From NCBI RefSeq assembly GCF_000380645.1, contig NZ_AQXZ01000018.1, forward strand, positions 310,001 to 374,000: a stretch of DNA of 64,000 nt, read 5' to 3'. Origin of the DNA: Smaragdicoccus niigatensis DSM 44881 = NBRC 103563 (GTDB lineage: Bacteria; Actinomycetota; Actinomycetes; Mycobacteriales; Mycobacteriaceae). Both the position numbers and the translations under genes were made by a program. Each line of letters opens with the position of its first letter. Within the stretch, counting starts at the first letter, position 1. A model generated the notes under the pieces. It was not told the DNA's origin. It saw only the letters and a list, made by a program, of their open reading frames with translations, and searched no databases. Shown here in pieces: positions 35,064-43,927 of this stretch.

Positions 35064-35651
35064 CTCGTCTCGCGACAATGCGACTCGTCCGTCCAGCCAA
35101 TCGCTCACGGCCTGCGCGCCCCCAACGATGACGATCAGGGCGGCCATGTCGAGGCGAGTGCGCTCTTTTTCCGAGACCTCCATGGTCGGAACGATGGCGT
35201 CGATGAGCATCGTGGCAATCGAGTGCTCTGCCCGGCCGACCGTGAGCTGGTCGCCGCCCATCATGTCCAGGAAGAGTCGCGCATTGCGTGGATCTGAGAT
35301 CAGAACGGACACAACGCTTCCAACCGCTTCTTGTACCCGGCTGAGCAAGTCGGGGGTCGAGGACGCCAAGGTCGTCGCGGCAGCTGCAGTGACCTGCTCG
35401 ACAAGCCGTTCGCCAAGGGCGACGAATAGGTCGTTCCGCGTGCGGAAGTGCTCGTAGAAATAGCGTTTTGATACGCCCGCGCGGGCAATGACGTCGTCGA
35501 TCGTGACCGAACTTCGAGTTCCCTCCGCGAGCGCGCTGAGGCCTGCGTCCAGCAGGGCATCCCGACGCTGGCGCACCCGGTCCGCCGCGCTCACGCCCTT
35601 GAACGGGCGGACAACAGCGACAGGATCGTTCACTCGACAATCTTGACACAT
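35001..35651 (-). CDS. TetR family regulator of the CYP153 region
   Basis: A 216-residue TetR repressor with helix-turn-helix DVIARAGVSKRYFYEHFRTRNDLF at about residues 52-75. It is divergent from the first CYP153 gene, and a perfect 9-bp-arm palindrome lies on the transcription start of that gene, 85 bp gap in total. ATG 35651 has GAGG upstream; a GTG at 35633 is an alternative. Control of alkane hydroxylase expression by an alkane or alkanol ligand is inferred. Confidence 0.88.
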   Translation of the reverse strand: MCQDCRVNDPVAVVRPFKGVSAADRVRQRRDALLDAGLSALAEGTRSSVTIDDVIARAGVSKRYFYEHFRTRNDLFVALGERLVEQVTAAAATTLASSTPDLLSRVQEAVGSVVSVLISDPRNARLFLDMMGGDQLTVGRAEHSIATMLIDAIVPTMEVSEKERTRLDMAALIVIVGGAQAVSDWLDGRVALSRDELLDEIVRLVAAAIRTVRPDL

Positions 35652-35694
35652 CTTGTGACCTCGCTTACTGTTCTAGGAACTACTCAGTTCCTAG
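35643..35694 (+). promoter_or_regulatory. CYP153 promoter with overlapping TetR operator
   Basis: TTGACA at 35643-35648 and TACTGT at 35666-35671 are 17 bp apart, a good sigma-70-type pair pointing at the first CYP153 gene. Two bases further on, CTAGGAACT-N4-AGTTCCTAG at 35673-35694 is a perfect inverted repeat covering the expected start of transcription. A third AGGAACT half-site follows at 35703-35709. A repressor here would block RNA polymerase. Confidence 0.7.
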
Positions 35695-35736
35695 TTTGAA
35701 CCAGGAACTCAGATCACCACAAGGCAGGCGAAACCC

Positions 35737-37149
35737 ATGAACGTCCTCGATCAAGTCCTCAACAAGGCTCAGGCGAAGGCGCAGGCAACCATCCCGATCG
35801 AGCGCCAGATTCAGGGCGTCCACCTGTTCCAGAAGGTGAAGAAGATGGTGTTCGGCGACCCGACCCCAGTCTTCGTCGAACGGCCGATTCCGGATGCCGC
35901 CGACGTGCCGCTGGACAAGATCGACGTCAGCAACCCGTTCATGTTCCGGCAGGGACGTTGGCAGTCGTACTTCAAGCGCCTGCGTGACGAGGCCCCGGTG
36001 CACTACCAGGCGAACAGCCCGTTCGGCCCGTTCTGGTCGATCACTCGCTACGCGGACATCGTCGAGGTCGACCGCGGCCACGACGTGTTCTCCGCCGAGC
36101 CGCAGATCGTGATCGGTGAACCGCCCGAGGGCCTGAGCGTCGAAATGTTCATCGCCATGGACCCGCCGCGGCATGAGGAGCAGCGCGGAGCCGTGCAGGG
36201 CGTGGTCGCCCCGCAGAACCTCCAGGAGATGGAGTCCCTCATCCGCTCACGCGTGGCAGAGGTGCTCGACAATCTTCCCGTCGACGAGCCGTTCGACTGG
36301 GTGGACAACGTCTCCGTCGAGCTGACCTCACGCATGCTCGCAACCCTGCTCGACTTCCCTTACGAGCAGCGCCGCAAGTTGGTGTACTGGTCCGACCTGG
36401 CCGGCGGTAGCGCCTCGGCGGCGGGCGGCACGAACGACGCCGACGAGATGTTCACGGGCATCGCAGACATGGCAAAGAGCTTCAGCGCCCTCTGGCACGA
36501 CAAGGCCGCGCGTTTGGCGGCGGGCGAGGCGCCTGGGTTCGACCTGATCACCCTTATGCAGAAATCTGAGGACACGAAGGACCTGATCCATCGCCCGATG
36601 GAGTTCCTCGGCAACCTCATCCTGCTCATCGTGGGCGGCAACGACACCACGCGTAATTCGATGAGTGGCGGTGTGCTGGCCCTGAACCAGTTCCCGGAGG
36701 AGTTCGCCAAGCTCAAGGCAGACCACTCACTCATTCCCAAGATGGTCAACGAGATCATCCGCTGGCAGACGCCGCTGGCGTACATGCGCCGCGTCGCCAA
36801 GGAAGACACCGTGATCAACGGGCAGAAGATCAAGAAGGGCGACAAGGTCGTCATGTGGTACGTGTCGGGCAACCGGGACGAGCGCAAGTTCCAGAATCCA
36901 GACGACTTCATCATCGGCCGCCCCAATGCCCGCCACCACATCTCGTTCGGCATCGGCATCCACCGCTGCATGGGTAGCCGCCTCGCGGAGTTGCAGCTGA
37001 AGATCCTGTGGGAGGAGCTGCTCGCGCGCTTCGAGGACATCGAGGTCGTGGGGAAGCCGGAATACGCGCAGTCCAACTTCGTGAAGGGATACACGAAGAT
37101 GATGGTCAAGCTCACCCGGAAGGAGCCGGCGACCGAGGCGACGGCCTAA
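35737..37149 (+). CDS. Cytochrome P450 CYP153-type alkane hydroxylase, copy 1
   Basis: A 470-residue CYP153-family P450, soluble, catalysing terminal hydroxylation of medium-chain alkanes or fatty acids. The oxygen-activation helix is LIVGGNDTTRNSMSGG near residue 300, EXXR lies in NEIIRWQTPLAYMRR, and the heme Cys is about residue 411 in FGIGIHRCMGSRLAELQ. It has its own promoter and a strong terminator downstream, so it can be expressed apart from copy 2. It has no dedicated ferredoxin and probably shares the one at 37531. Confidence 0.93.
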   Translation: MNVLDQVLNKAQAKAQATIPIERQIQGVHLFQKVKKMVFGDPTPVFVERPIPDAADVPLDKIDVSNPFMFRQGRWQSYFKRLRDEAPVHYQANSPFGPFWSITRYADIVEVDRGHDVFSAEPQIVIGEPPEGLSVEMFIAMDPPRHEEQRGAVQGVVAPQNLQEMESLIRSRVAEVLDNLPVDEPFDWVDNVSVELTSRMLATLLDFPYEQRRKLVYWSDLAGGSASAAGGTNDADEMFTGIADMAKSFSALWHDKAARLAAGEAPGFDLITLMQKSEDTKDLIHRPMEFLGNLILLIVGGNDTTRNSMSGGVLALNQFPEEFAKLKADHSLIPKMVNEIIRWQTPLAYMRRVAKEDTVINGQKIKKGDKVVMWYVSGNRDERKFQNPDDFIIGRPNARHHISFGIGIHRCMGSRLAELQLKILWEELLARFEDIEVVGKPEYAQSNFVKGYTKMMVKLTRKEPATEATA

Positions 37150-37229
37150 GGTCGCGCCATTCGGCCTCCGAATTCGACGAAGATCGAGGTAATGCCCGCC
37201 ACACACCACGGCGGACCGTGAACACCCGG

Positions 37230-37264
37230 AACGACCTCCCGCGCATCTCGCGCGGGAGGTCGTT
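37230..37264 (+). terminator. Rho-independent terminator after the first CYP153 gene
   Basis: A 14-bp perfect stem (AACGACCTCCCGCG at 37230-37243 with CGCGGGAGGTCGTT at 37251-37264) with a 7-base loop is followed by TTTGTCGTT. It lies 80 bp past the stop codon and separates copy 1 from the ferredoxin-copy 2-reductase operon. Confidence 0.85.
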
Positions 37265-37530
37265 TGTCGTTGGCACAAACATCTTTTGGATATTCGACTG
37301 GGTTGAGTGCGATCAATTGCCCATGGTCTCGAAGGTCCCGAGAGCACGCTGTACTCGCGGCCGAACCCGCCCAACTCGGCCCGTTGGACACGTGGGCCAT
37401 AGTTGTCAAACCATTCGACATATGTCAGGCTTTGTAAAGCTCTAGTACAACGCAGAGCGTCCGGCCATGTTCAACGAGGCAATATGGCTGACAGGGACCC
37501 CCCTTTGCCTCGGCTACCGAAGGCAGGGAA
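37265..37530 (+). promoter_or_regulatory. Promoter region of the ferredoxin-CYP153-reductase operon
   Basis: 266 bp between the terminator and the ferredoxin gene. Two palindromes lie nearly back to back: GACATATGTC at 37417-37426 and GCTTTGTAAAGC at 37429-37440. TTGTCA at 37403-37408 is a possible -35 element, but no clear -10 follows at the right distance. The operator of the upstream TetR is not repeated here, so this operon is probably controlled separately. Confidence 0.45.
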
Positions 37531-37851
37531 ATGGGAACCGTCACCTTCATCTCGTACGACGGCGAAAAGCACGAAGCCGACATCGTCGAGGGTCAGTCGC
37601 TCATGCAGATCGCAACCAACAACGGAATTGCGGGCATCGACGGCGACTGCGGCGGCGAGGCCGCGTGCGGGACGTGCCACGTCATTCTCGAGGACCAGTG
37701 GTTCGACAAGACCGGTGAGCAGAGCGACGAAGAAGTCCAGATGCTGGACATGACCCCCGAGCGCGAAACGACCTCGCGGCTCTCCTGCCAGATCAAGGTC
37801 TGCGCAGCGTTGGACGGCATGGCCGTCAAGCTTCCCGAATTCCAGATGTAG
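37531..37851 (+). CDS. 2Fe-2S ferredoxin (adrenodoxin/putidaredoxin type)
   Basis: A 106-residue 2Fe-2S ferredoxin. The cluster ligands are in CGGEAACGTCHV and RLSCQI, the CX5CX2C...C pattern of P450-supporting ferredoxins. It lies between the two CYP153 genes, 36 bp before copy 2, and would shuttle electrons from the flavoprotein reductase at 39358 to one or both P450s. Confidence 0.93.
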   Translation: MGTVTFISYDGEKHEADIVEGQSLMQIATNNGIAGIDGDCGGEAACGTCHVILEDQWFDKTGEQSDEEVQMLDMTPERETTSRLSCQIKVCAALDGMAVKLPEFQM

Positions 37852-37887
37852 TCCCGGACACTCACGAGCTACGACGAGGTAGGCGAA

Positions 37888-39354
37888 ATGAACGTAATCG
37901 GTGCAGTTCAGAAGAATCTCCAGAAGAGCGTCGTCGGTCCGGTCCGGTCGAAGGTCGAGCAGATCGTCCCGATCGACATGCTGATCCGTGGAGCGCACGT
38001 GTACAACCGTGCGCGCCGGGTCGTAGACAAGCGGGAGCGGTCGCCGAAATTCGTCGAATCAGCAATTCCTGACGGCGCGACCATCCCGCTCGACGAGATC
38101 GACATGGGAAACCCGTTCCTGTATCGCCAGGGGCAGTGGGAGTCGCACTTCAAGCGTCTGCGGGACGAGTCGCCGGTGCACTTCCAGAACAAGGCGCCGT
38201 TCGGCCCGTTCTGGTCGGTCACTCGCTACGAGGACATCCTCGCGATGGACAAGAACCACCACGTGTTCTCCGCGGAGCCGTACATCATCATGGGCAAGAT
38301 GCCGGCCGGCTTCGACATCCGGATGTTCATCGCGATGGACCCGCCGCAGCATGATGAGCAGCGAAACGCCGTACAGGGAGTCGTGGCGCCGAAGAACCTC
38401 AAGGAGATGGAGAGCCTGATCCGCTCTCGCGTCCGCGAGGTGCTCGACGGACTTCCGGTTGGCGAGCCGTTCAACTGGGTTGACAAGGTCTCGATTGAAC
38501 TGACCGGTCGCATGCTGGCGACCCTGCTGGACTACCCGTACGAGGATCGTCGAGAGCTCACGGAGATTTCGGACCTGGCATCGGGTGTGCCGGGTGCGAC
38601 CGGTGGCGAGTCCGACCTCGATGAGACGTTCTCCCTGGCGGTTCCGCTACTGACGAAGTTCCTGCGCCTGTGGAACGAGAAGAAGGCGCGTTTCGAAGCC
38701 GGCCAGCCGCTGGGCTTCGATCTGATCAGCCTCATGCTGGCCGACCCGGCGACGCGGAACCTCATCGATGAACGCCCGATGGAGTTCCTCGGAAACGCGG
38801 TGCTGCTGATCGTCGGTGGCAACGACACGACCCGTAACTCGATGTCGGGTGGCGTGTACGCGCTGAACAAGTGGCCGGATCAGTTCGCCAAGCTCAAGGA
38901 CAACCCGAAGCTGATCCCGAACATGGTTTCGGAGATCATCCGCTGGCAGACGCCGCTCGCCTACATGGCGCGTCGGGCCAAGGAAGACACCGTTGTCGGT
39001 GGTCAGGAGATCAAGAAGGGCGAGAAGCTCATCATGTGGTACTCCTCGGCCAACCGGGACGAGCGCCACTTCGAGAACCCGGAACAGCTGATCATCGACC
39101 GCAAGAATGCGCGTAACCACATTGCGTTCGGCTTCGGCATTCACCGTTGCATGGGCAATCGCCTGGCCGAGATGCAGCTGCGCATCCTGTGGGAAGAGCT
39201 GCTCGAGCGTTTCGACGACATCAAGGTCCTCGAAGAGCCGGAGATCGTGCAGTCGACCTTCGTGCGTGGCTACTCGACGTTGATGGTCGAGCTCACCAAG
39301 AAGCAGGCACCCGTTGAGAGCCCGGCGGTCGAGACCGAGATGGAACAGGTCTAG
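37888..39354 (+). CDS. Cytochrome P450 CYP153-type alkane hydroxylase, copy 2
   Basis: A 488-residue CYP153-family P450, paralogous to copy 1 along its whole length, with a longer C-terminal tail (VESPAVETEMEQV). The oxygen helix LIVGGNDTTRNSMSGG is near residue 308 and the heme Cys near 421 in FGFGIHRCMGNRLAEMQ. The two copies differ most in the N-terminal 60 residues and around the F-G region (LASGVPGATGGESD against LAGGSASAAGGTND), which could change chain-length preference. Only 3 bases separate its stop from the reductase start. Confidence 0.93.
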   Translation: MNVIGAVQKNLQKSVVGPVRSKVEQIVPIDMLIRGAHVYNRARRVVDKRERSPKFVESAIPDGATIPLDEIDMGNPFLYRQGQWESHFKRLRDESPVHFQNKAPFGPFWSVTRYEDILAMDKNHHVFSAEPYIIMGKMPAGFDIRMFIAMDPPQHDEQRNAVQGVVAPKNLKEMESLIRSRVREVLDGLPVGEPFNWVDKVSIELTGRMLATLLDYPYEDRRELTEISDLASGVPGATGGESDLDETFSLAVPLLTKFLRLWNEKKARFEAGQPLGFDLISLMLADPATRNLIDERPMEFLGNAVLLIVGGNDTTRNSMSGGVYALNKWPDQFAKLKDNPKLIPNMVSEIIRWQTPLAYMARRAKEDTVVGGQEIKKGEKLIMWYSSANRDERHFENPEQLIIDRKNARNHIAFGFGIHRCMGNRLAEMQLRILWEELLERFDDIKVLEEPEIVQSTFVRGYSTLMVELTKKQAPVESPAVETEMEQV

Positions 39355-39357
39355 CCC

Positions 39358-40590
39358 ATGCGCGTGCTCATCATCGGTGCCAGCCATGCTGGCGCACAGC
39401 TCAGTGCCAACCTGCGTCAGGACGGCTGGACAGGCGAAATCCTGGTCATCGGTGATGAGCCGGCCCTGCCGTACCATCGGCCGCCCTTGTCCAAGACCTA
39501 CCTCGCGGGCAAGACGACTATCGATGACCTGCTGATCCGCCCGGCGGAGTTCTACGCCAAGAACGACATCAGTTTCCGGGTGGGGCGCGTCGCGAGCATC
39601 AACCGGCAAGCACATTCGGTGACGTTGAGCGACGGCGAGGAAGTCAGTTACGACAAACTCGCTCTCTGTCTGGGCGCTCGGCCACGTCGTCTACCCATCG
39701 CGGGTGCCGAGTTGGCCGGCGTGCACTATCTGCGCGATGCGGCCGATATCGAAGCCATCCGGGAGGGACTCGCCGGCGCTCGCCGCGTCGTCATCATCGG
39801 CGCGGGCTACATCGGCCTCGAGACAGCCGCCTCCCTGCGGAAGCTCGGTGTCCAGGTCACCGTTCTGGAAAGCGCGGAGCGGGTGTTGCAGCGCGTCACG
39901 GCGCCGGAGGTGTCCACGTTCTACAGTCGCGTTCATCGCGAGGAGGGCGTCGACCTGCGTACCGGCGTTTCGATCTCGGCGATCGAGGGCGACGAGCGGG
40001 TGCGCGGCGTACGTCTCGCGGACGGCGAGGTCATCGACGCCGACCTGGTGATCATCGGAATCGGGGTCGTACCCAACACTGAACTCGCGGAGGCCGCCGG
40101 CCTTGCGGTTGACAACGGCATCATCATCGATGCCCACGGGCAGACCAGTGACCCGGACATCGTGGCCGCGGGAGACTGCGCGAACCACGTCGTTCCTCGA
40201 TACGACCGCCAACTTCGACTCGAGTCGGTGCCCAGCGCCGGCGAACAGGCAAAGGCCGCCGCTGCAACGATCTGCAACAAGGCGAAGGCGATCACCGCCC
40301 TGCCCTGGTTCTGGTCGGACCAATACGAACTGAAACTGCAGATCGCAGGCCTCAACGAGGGCTACGACGAAGTAGTGCTCCGCGGAGATCCCGACTCTGG
40401 TCGCAGCTTCGCCTGCTTCTACTTCAAGCAGGGCGAGATGATTGCGGCAGACTGCGTCAATCACCCGAAGGAGTTCATGTTCGCGCGCCGCGTCATTGGC
40501 GAGCGGATGCCGGTCGATCAGAGCCAACTGGCCGATCCGGAGAGCTCGCTCAGCGATCTGCTGAAGGCGGCGCTGTCTAGCAAGGTGTGA
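39358..40590 (+). CDS. Ferredoxin reductase, putidaredoxin/rubredoxin-reductase type
   Basis: A 410-residue FAD flavoprotein that moves electrons from NAD(P)H to the ferredoxin. The FAD motif VLIIGASHAGAQLS is at the N-terminus, the NAD motif VVIIGAGYIGLETAASL lies near residue 144, and DPDIVAAGDCANH closes the FAD site. A C-terminal reductase domain carries LPWFWSDQYELKLQIAG. With the 2Fe-2S ferredoxin and CYP153 copy 2 it forms a complete class I P450 chain in one operon. Confidence 0.93.
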   Translation: MRVLIIGASHAGAQLSANLRQDGWTGEILVIGDEPALPYHRPPLSKTYLAGKTTIDDLLIRPAEFYAKNDISFRVGRVASINRQAHSVTLSDGEEVSYDKLALCLGARPRRLPIAGAELAGVHYLRDAADIEAIREGLAGARRVVIIGAGYIGLETAASLRKLGVQVTVLESAERVLQRVTAPEVSTFYSRVHREEGVDLRTGVSISAIEGDERVRGVRLADGEVIDADLVIIGIGVVPNTELAEAAGLAVDNGIIIDAHGQTSDPDIVAAGDCANHVVPRYDRQLRLESVPSAGEQAKAAAATICNKAKAITALPWFWSDQYELKLQIAGLNEGYDEVVLRGDPDSGRSFACFYFKQGEMIAADCVNHPKEFMFARRVIGERMPVDQSQLADPESSLSDLLKAALSSKV

Positions 40591-40653
40591 CGGACGGTCC
40601 GCTGCACTCGCAATATCGTGCTGCTCGTGGGTCTGACCAGCCCATAATCAGGC

Positions 40654-42234
40654 ATGCAGCCGATCAGCCGTAGAGCCGCCATTCGCTACGGATTCGGCGC
40701 CGCTGCGGGACTTTTCGCTGCGGAATCCGTCGCCGCGTGCGCTGGTGGCGGCCCGCCGGCGGATCGCGGCGACGAGATGCGGTTGCCGGAAGTCATGCGC
40801 AGCACCAGCGGAACTCTCGCGCTGACCTTGACGGCGAAAGCAGCCACAGTTGATGTGGGCGCTGCGAAGCCGGTCAAGACCTACACGTACGACGGCGTCC
40901 TGCCAGGTCGAACGTGGGAGGTGAGCGCGGGAGACACGCTGAAGATCGAACTGGTCAACAATTTGCCCGAGCTCGACAGCACCCATGCCAGTGAACCCCT
41001 CGACATGTCCCGCCCGCACGCGTGGACGACAACCAACCTCCACACCCATGGCATGCATGTGTCGCCACTGGGCAATGGCGACAACGCCTTTCTTGCCGTG
41101 TCACCCGGCGGAACTCAGCGCTACGACATAGCAATTCCGCAGGATCACACCGGAGGACTGTTCTGGTACCACCCGCATAAGCACGGGGGAGTGGCGCAGC
41201 AGATCCGGGGTGGAATGGCTGGCGCCATCATTGTCCGTGGCGCGGTCGACAAAGTGCCCGAGATTGCGGCCGCGAAAGAGCAGGTGATGGTCCTTCAAGC
41301 ACTTGAGCTCAGCAAGGATTTCGAACTGCTCGACCCGAATCCGTATCCATCCGGAACGAACCTTTTCTTTCCCCAGGACCAGGTCCTCTACACCGTCAAC
41401 GGCCAAACGGCGCCGACCGTGACCATGTACCCGGGTGAAGTACAGCGCTGGCGCTTCGTCAATGCCGCGCAGGCGGAGTTCATGGCTCTCGAACTCGAAG
41501 GCCACTCCCTGAATGTCGTGGCGTTGGACGGCCTCACACTCGAAGCGCCGGAGCCGACGAGCAGCATCATGCTGTCGGCGGCAAATCGCTGCGATGTGCT
41601 CGTGAAAGCGGGCACACCCGGGACGTACGCCCTCTTGGTCACTCCCGGCTTGCCGAATCCGCACATGCATCACACGACGGAAAGCCCAGCGCCGACCACG
41701 GCCGAAACCATGCCGCACATGGGCGACCACAAGGTCCGGACCATGGTCACGCTGAAGATCGTCGGCGAGGGACCGTCGCTGAATCTGCCGACGACACTGC
41801 CCGCCTACAACCCGCCGATCTGGCCCATCGCCCGGAGCCGCACCGTCGCGTACACCGTGGAGTTGCGGTCGCCGAATCCGGCGTTCTTGACGTTCGGAAT
41901 CAACGGCATTCCGTACGACCCGGCGAACGAGCCCTACCAGCCGAAACTGGGCACCGCCGAGGAGTGGACCGTCGTCAACACGCTCTATCCGGGGGCGCCG
42001 TGGAGTCCGCACGTCGCGCATATCCATGTCAATCCCTTCAAGGTCACGAAGATCAACGGAAAGACTCTCGACAAACCGCTGTGGCGCGACACCTTCGTGC
42101 TGACCGGCGATATCGGCGACTCATTCACCTTCGAGACGAATTTCGCGGACTTCATCGGCAAGTTCCCGCAGCACTGCCATGTCGTGGCGCATGAGGATCT
42201 TGGAATGATGGAAGCCATCGAGGTCAACCGCTAA
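40654..42234 (+). CDS. Multicopper oxidase, Tat-exported
   Basis: A 526-residue multicopper oxidase with three cupredoxin domains. SRRAAIRYGFGAAAG at the N-terminus is a twin-arginine signal, followed by a Cys in AACAGG that could carry a lipid anchor. Copper ligands are HTHG near residue 130, WYHPHKHG near 172, HIHVNPF near 456 and HCHVVAHEDLGMM near 507, which has a Met axial ligand at the type 1 copper. It resembles CueO/bilirubin-oxidase-like enzymes for copper resistance or phenolic oxidation. Its stop abuts the AEC transporter start (TAAATG). Confidence 0.9.
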   Translation: MQPISRRAAIRYGFGAAAGLFAAESVAACAGGGPPADRGDEMRLPEVMRSTSGTLALTLTAKAATVDVGAAKPVKTYTYDGVLPGRTWEVSAGDTLKIELVNNLPELDSTHASEPLDMSRPHAWTTTNLHTHGMHVSPLGNGDNAFLAVSPGGTQRYDIAIPQDHTGGLFWYHPHKHGGVAQQIRGGMAGAIIVRGAVDKVPEIAAAKEQVMVLQALELSKDFELLDPNPYPSGTNLFFPQDQVLYTVNGQTAPTVTMYPGEVQRWRFVNAAQAEFMALELEGHSLNVVALDGLTLEAPEPTSSIMLSAANRCDVLVKAGTPGTYALLVTPGLPNPHMHHTTESPAPTTAETMPHMGDHKVRTMVTLKIVGEGPSLNLPTTLPAYNPPIWPIARSRTVAYTVELRSPNPAFLTFGINGIPYDPANEPYQPKLGTAEEWTVVNTLYPGAPWSPHVAHIHVNPFKVTKINGKTLDKPLWRDTFVLTGDIGDSFTFETNFADFIGKFPQHCHVVAHEDLGMMEAIEVNR

Positions 42235-43137
42235 ATGCAGCAGATAGCCCTGATCCTGCTGAGCCTGGCGATCGGCGTGATTCTGCGACTGAGCGGACGG
42301 CTCCCGGAATCGGCGACCAAGGTCTTCGGCGGCTGGGTTATCAACGTCGCGCTCCCGGCGACCGCGCTCAGTAGCGTGCACGGTCTGTCGATTGACCGCG
42401 ACTGGTGGCTCGCCGCAGCCGTCCCGTGGATCTGCGTCGCGGTGGCGTGCGCCCTGATCATTCCGCTGTCCCGCGCACTGCATTGGTCACGACAGCGCGC
42501 CGGCGCACTGATTCTCGTCGCGGGTTGGGGCAACACCGCGTTCGTCGGTCTGCCGATGATTGCGGCCTTAGCCGGCCAACAGTGGCTCGGTCTCGGCGTA
42601 GTAATCGATCTCTTCGGGTCTTATCTCGCGCTGTCCGTGGTGGGCATCGCCATCGCAACCGTCGCGAGCGCAGGTCATTTCGACTGGCGTGCCGTCGTGC
42701 GCCGGATCGTGACGTTCCCTCCGTTCATCGCAATCCTGGTCGCGCTCGCCACCAATCACCTCGCGCGGCCCGAATGGGTCACTGAAGTCTTCGACACCCT
42801 GGCGCAGACCCTCACACCAATCGCATTGGCGGCGGTCGGTTATGCCTTGCGGGTGAATCGGATATCCGGTCGGCTCGGAGCGCTCAGCACGGGCCTGACG
42901 TTTCGGCTGTTGGTAGCCCCGGCGGTGATCGTCCTCGTTTACGCGATGTTCGACAGCGTTCATGACCCGGTGGCCAAGGTGGCGATTCTCGAGGCTGCGA
43001 TGCCACCGTCCCTGGGCGCCAGCATCGTTGCCATCGACCATGATCTCGAACCCGACCTGGTTGCCCTCCTCATCGGAATCGGTGTCCCCCTGGCATTGCT
43101 GACCGCGTGGGCGTGGTGGTCGTTGCTGGCCTATTGA
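42235..43137 (+). CDS. AEC (auxin efflux carrier) family transporter
   Basis: A 300-residue integral membrane protein with about ten helices in two inverted halves. WVINVALPATALSSV and GWGNTAFVGLPMI are the family signatures, the second with the Asn/Pro break of the crossover site; AMPPSLGASIVAI is the matching part of the second half. AEC members move organic acids or other small metabolites. It follows the multicopper oxidase without a gap, so both are translated from one mRNA, although a functional link is not obvious. Confidence 0.88.
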   Translation: MQQIALILLSLAIGVILRLSGRLPESATKVFGGWVINVALPATALSSVHGLSIDRDWWLAAAVPWICVAVACALIIPLSRALHWSRQRAGALILVAGWGNTAFVGLPMIAALAGQQWLGLGVVIDLFGSYLALSVVGIAIATVASAGHFDWRAVVRRIVTFPPFIAILVALATNHLARPEWVTEVFDTLAQTLTPIALAAVGYALRVNRISGRLGALSTGLTFRLLVAPAVIVLVYAMFDSVHDPVAKVAILEAAMPPSLGASIVAIDHDLEPDLVALLIGIGVPLALLTAWAWWSLLAY

Positions 43138-43198
43138 CCGTGCGAAGCATCCGCAGTAGGCAGAAGAAAGCATCAACGCCAACAGCAGGGAGGCCGCG

Positions 43199-43828
43199 AT
43201 GAGTCCGGTCGACATGAAGTTCGAAATCGTCATCGTCCCCGTGTCCGACGTCGACCGCGCGAAGGAGTTCTACGCGCGCCTCGGATGGCGACTCGACGCA
43301 GACTTCAACGACGGCAAGGCTTTCCGCGTCGTCCAGTGCACACCGCCGGGTTCGGCGTGCTCAGTCATCTTCGGCAACGACGTCACTCCCGCTGCTCCCG
43401 GCTCGGCCCAGGGTCTCTACCTCGTCGTCTCCGACATCGAAGCCGCGCGGAATGAGTTGATCGATCGCGGAGTCGCGGTCAGCGAGGTGTTCCACAGCGA
43501 GGGTGTGTACGCCGGTACGGATGAGCCCTACCTATTCGGTCGCGTACGCGTCAGCGGTCCGGATCCCGAGCGCGGCAGCTATCGCTCGTTCGCTTCGTTC
43601 CATGATCCCGACGGAAACGGCTGGCTGTTGCAAGAGATCACCGCGCGCATCGAGGGTCGGATCGACTCCGCGGCGACGACCTTCGCGTCGGCGAGCGATC
43701 TTGCGGCCGCGTTCCGGCGGGCGGAGCAAGCGCACGGTGAATACGAGAAGACCCTCGGTCACCGCGACGACGACTGGCCCGAGTGGTACGCCGCGTACAT
43801 GGTTTCGGAGCAGTCGGGTAAGCGCTGA
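43199..43828 (+). CDS. VOC superfamily protein with C-terminal extension
   Basis: A 209-residue protein. Residues 1-145 form a glyoxalase/bleomycin-resistance (VOC) domain with paired beta-alpha-beta units (IVPVSDVDRAKEFYARLGW and YLVVSDIEAARNELIDRG) ending in SFHDPDGNGWLLQEI. A further 60 residues (AAAFRRAEQAHGEYEKTLG, DDWPEWYAAYMVSEQ) are helical and are shared with a subset of the family. AGGGAGG precedes ATG 43199. The substrate is unknown. Confidence 0.85.
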   Translation: MSPVDMKFEIVIVPVSDVDRAKEFYARLGWRLDADFNDGKAFRVVQCTPPGSACSVIFGNDVTPAAPGSAQGLYLVVSDIEAARNELIDRGVAVSEVFHSEGVYAGTDEPYLFGRVRVSGPDPERGSYRSFASFHDPDGNGWLLQEITARIEGRIDSAATTFASASDLAAAFRRAEQAHGEYEKTLGHRDDDWPEWYAAYMVSEQSGKR

Positions 43829-43927
43829 GCGCGTCCGCCGGCGCGGGGTAGTCGACGGACGTACCGGGGCCGCAACGGAACGATGCTCCCACGGCGTCGC
43901 CATCGATATATCTCGCTGGCGACGTTG

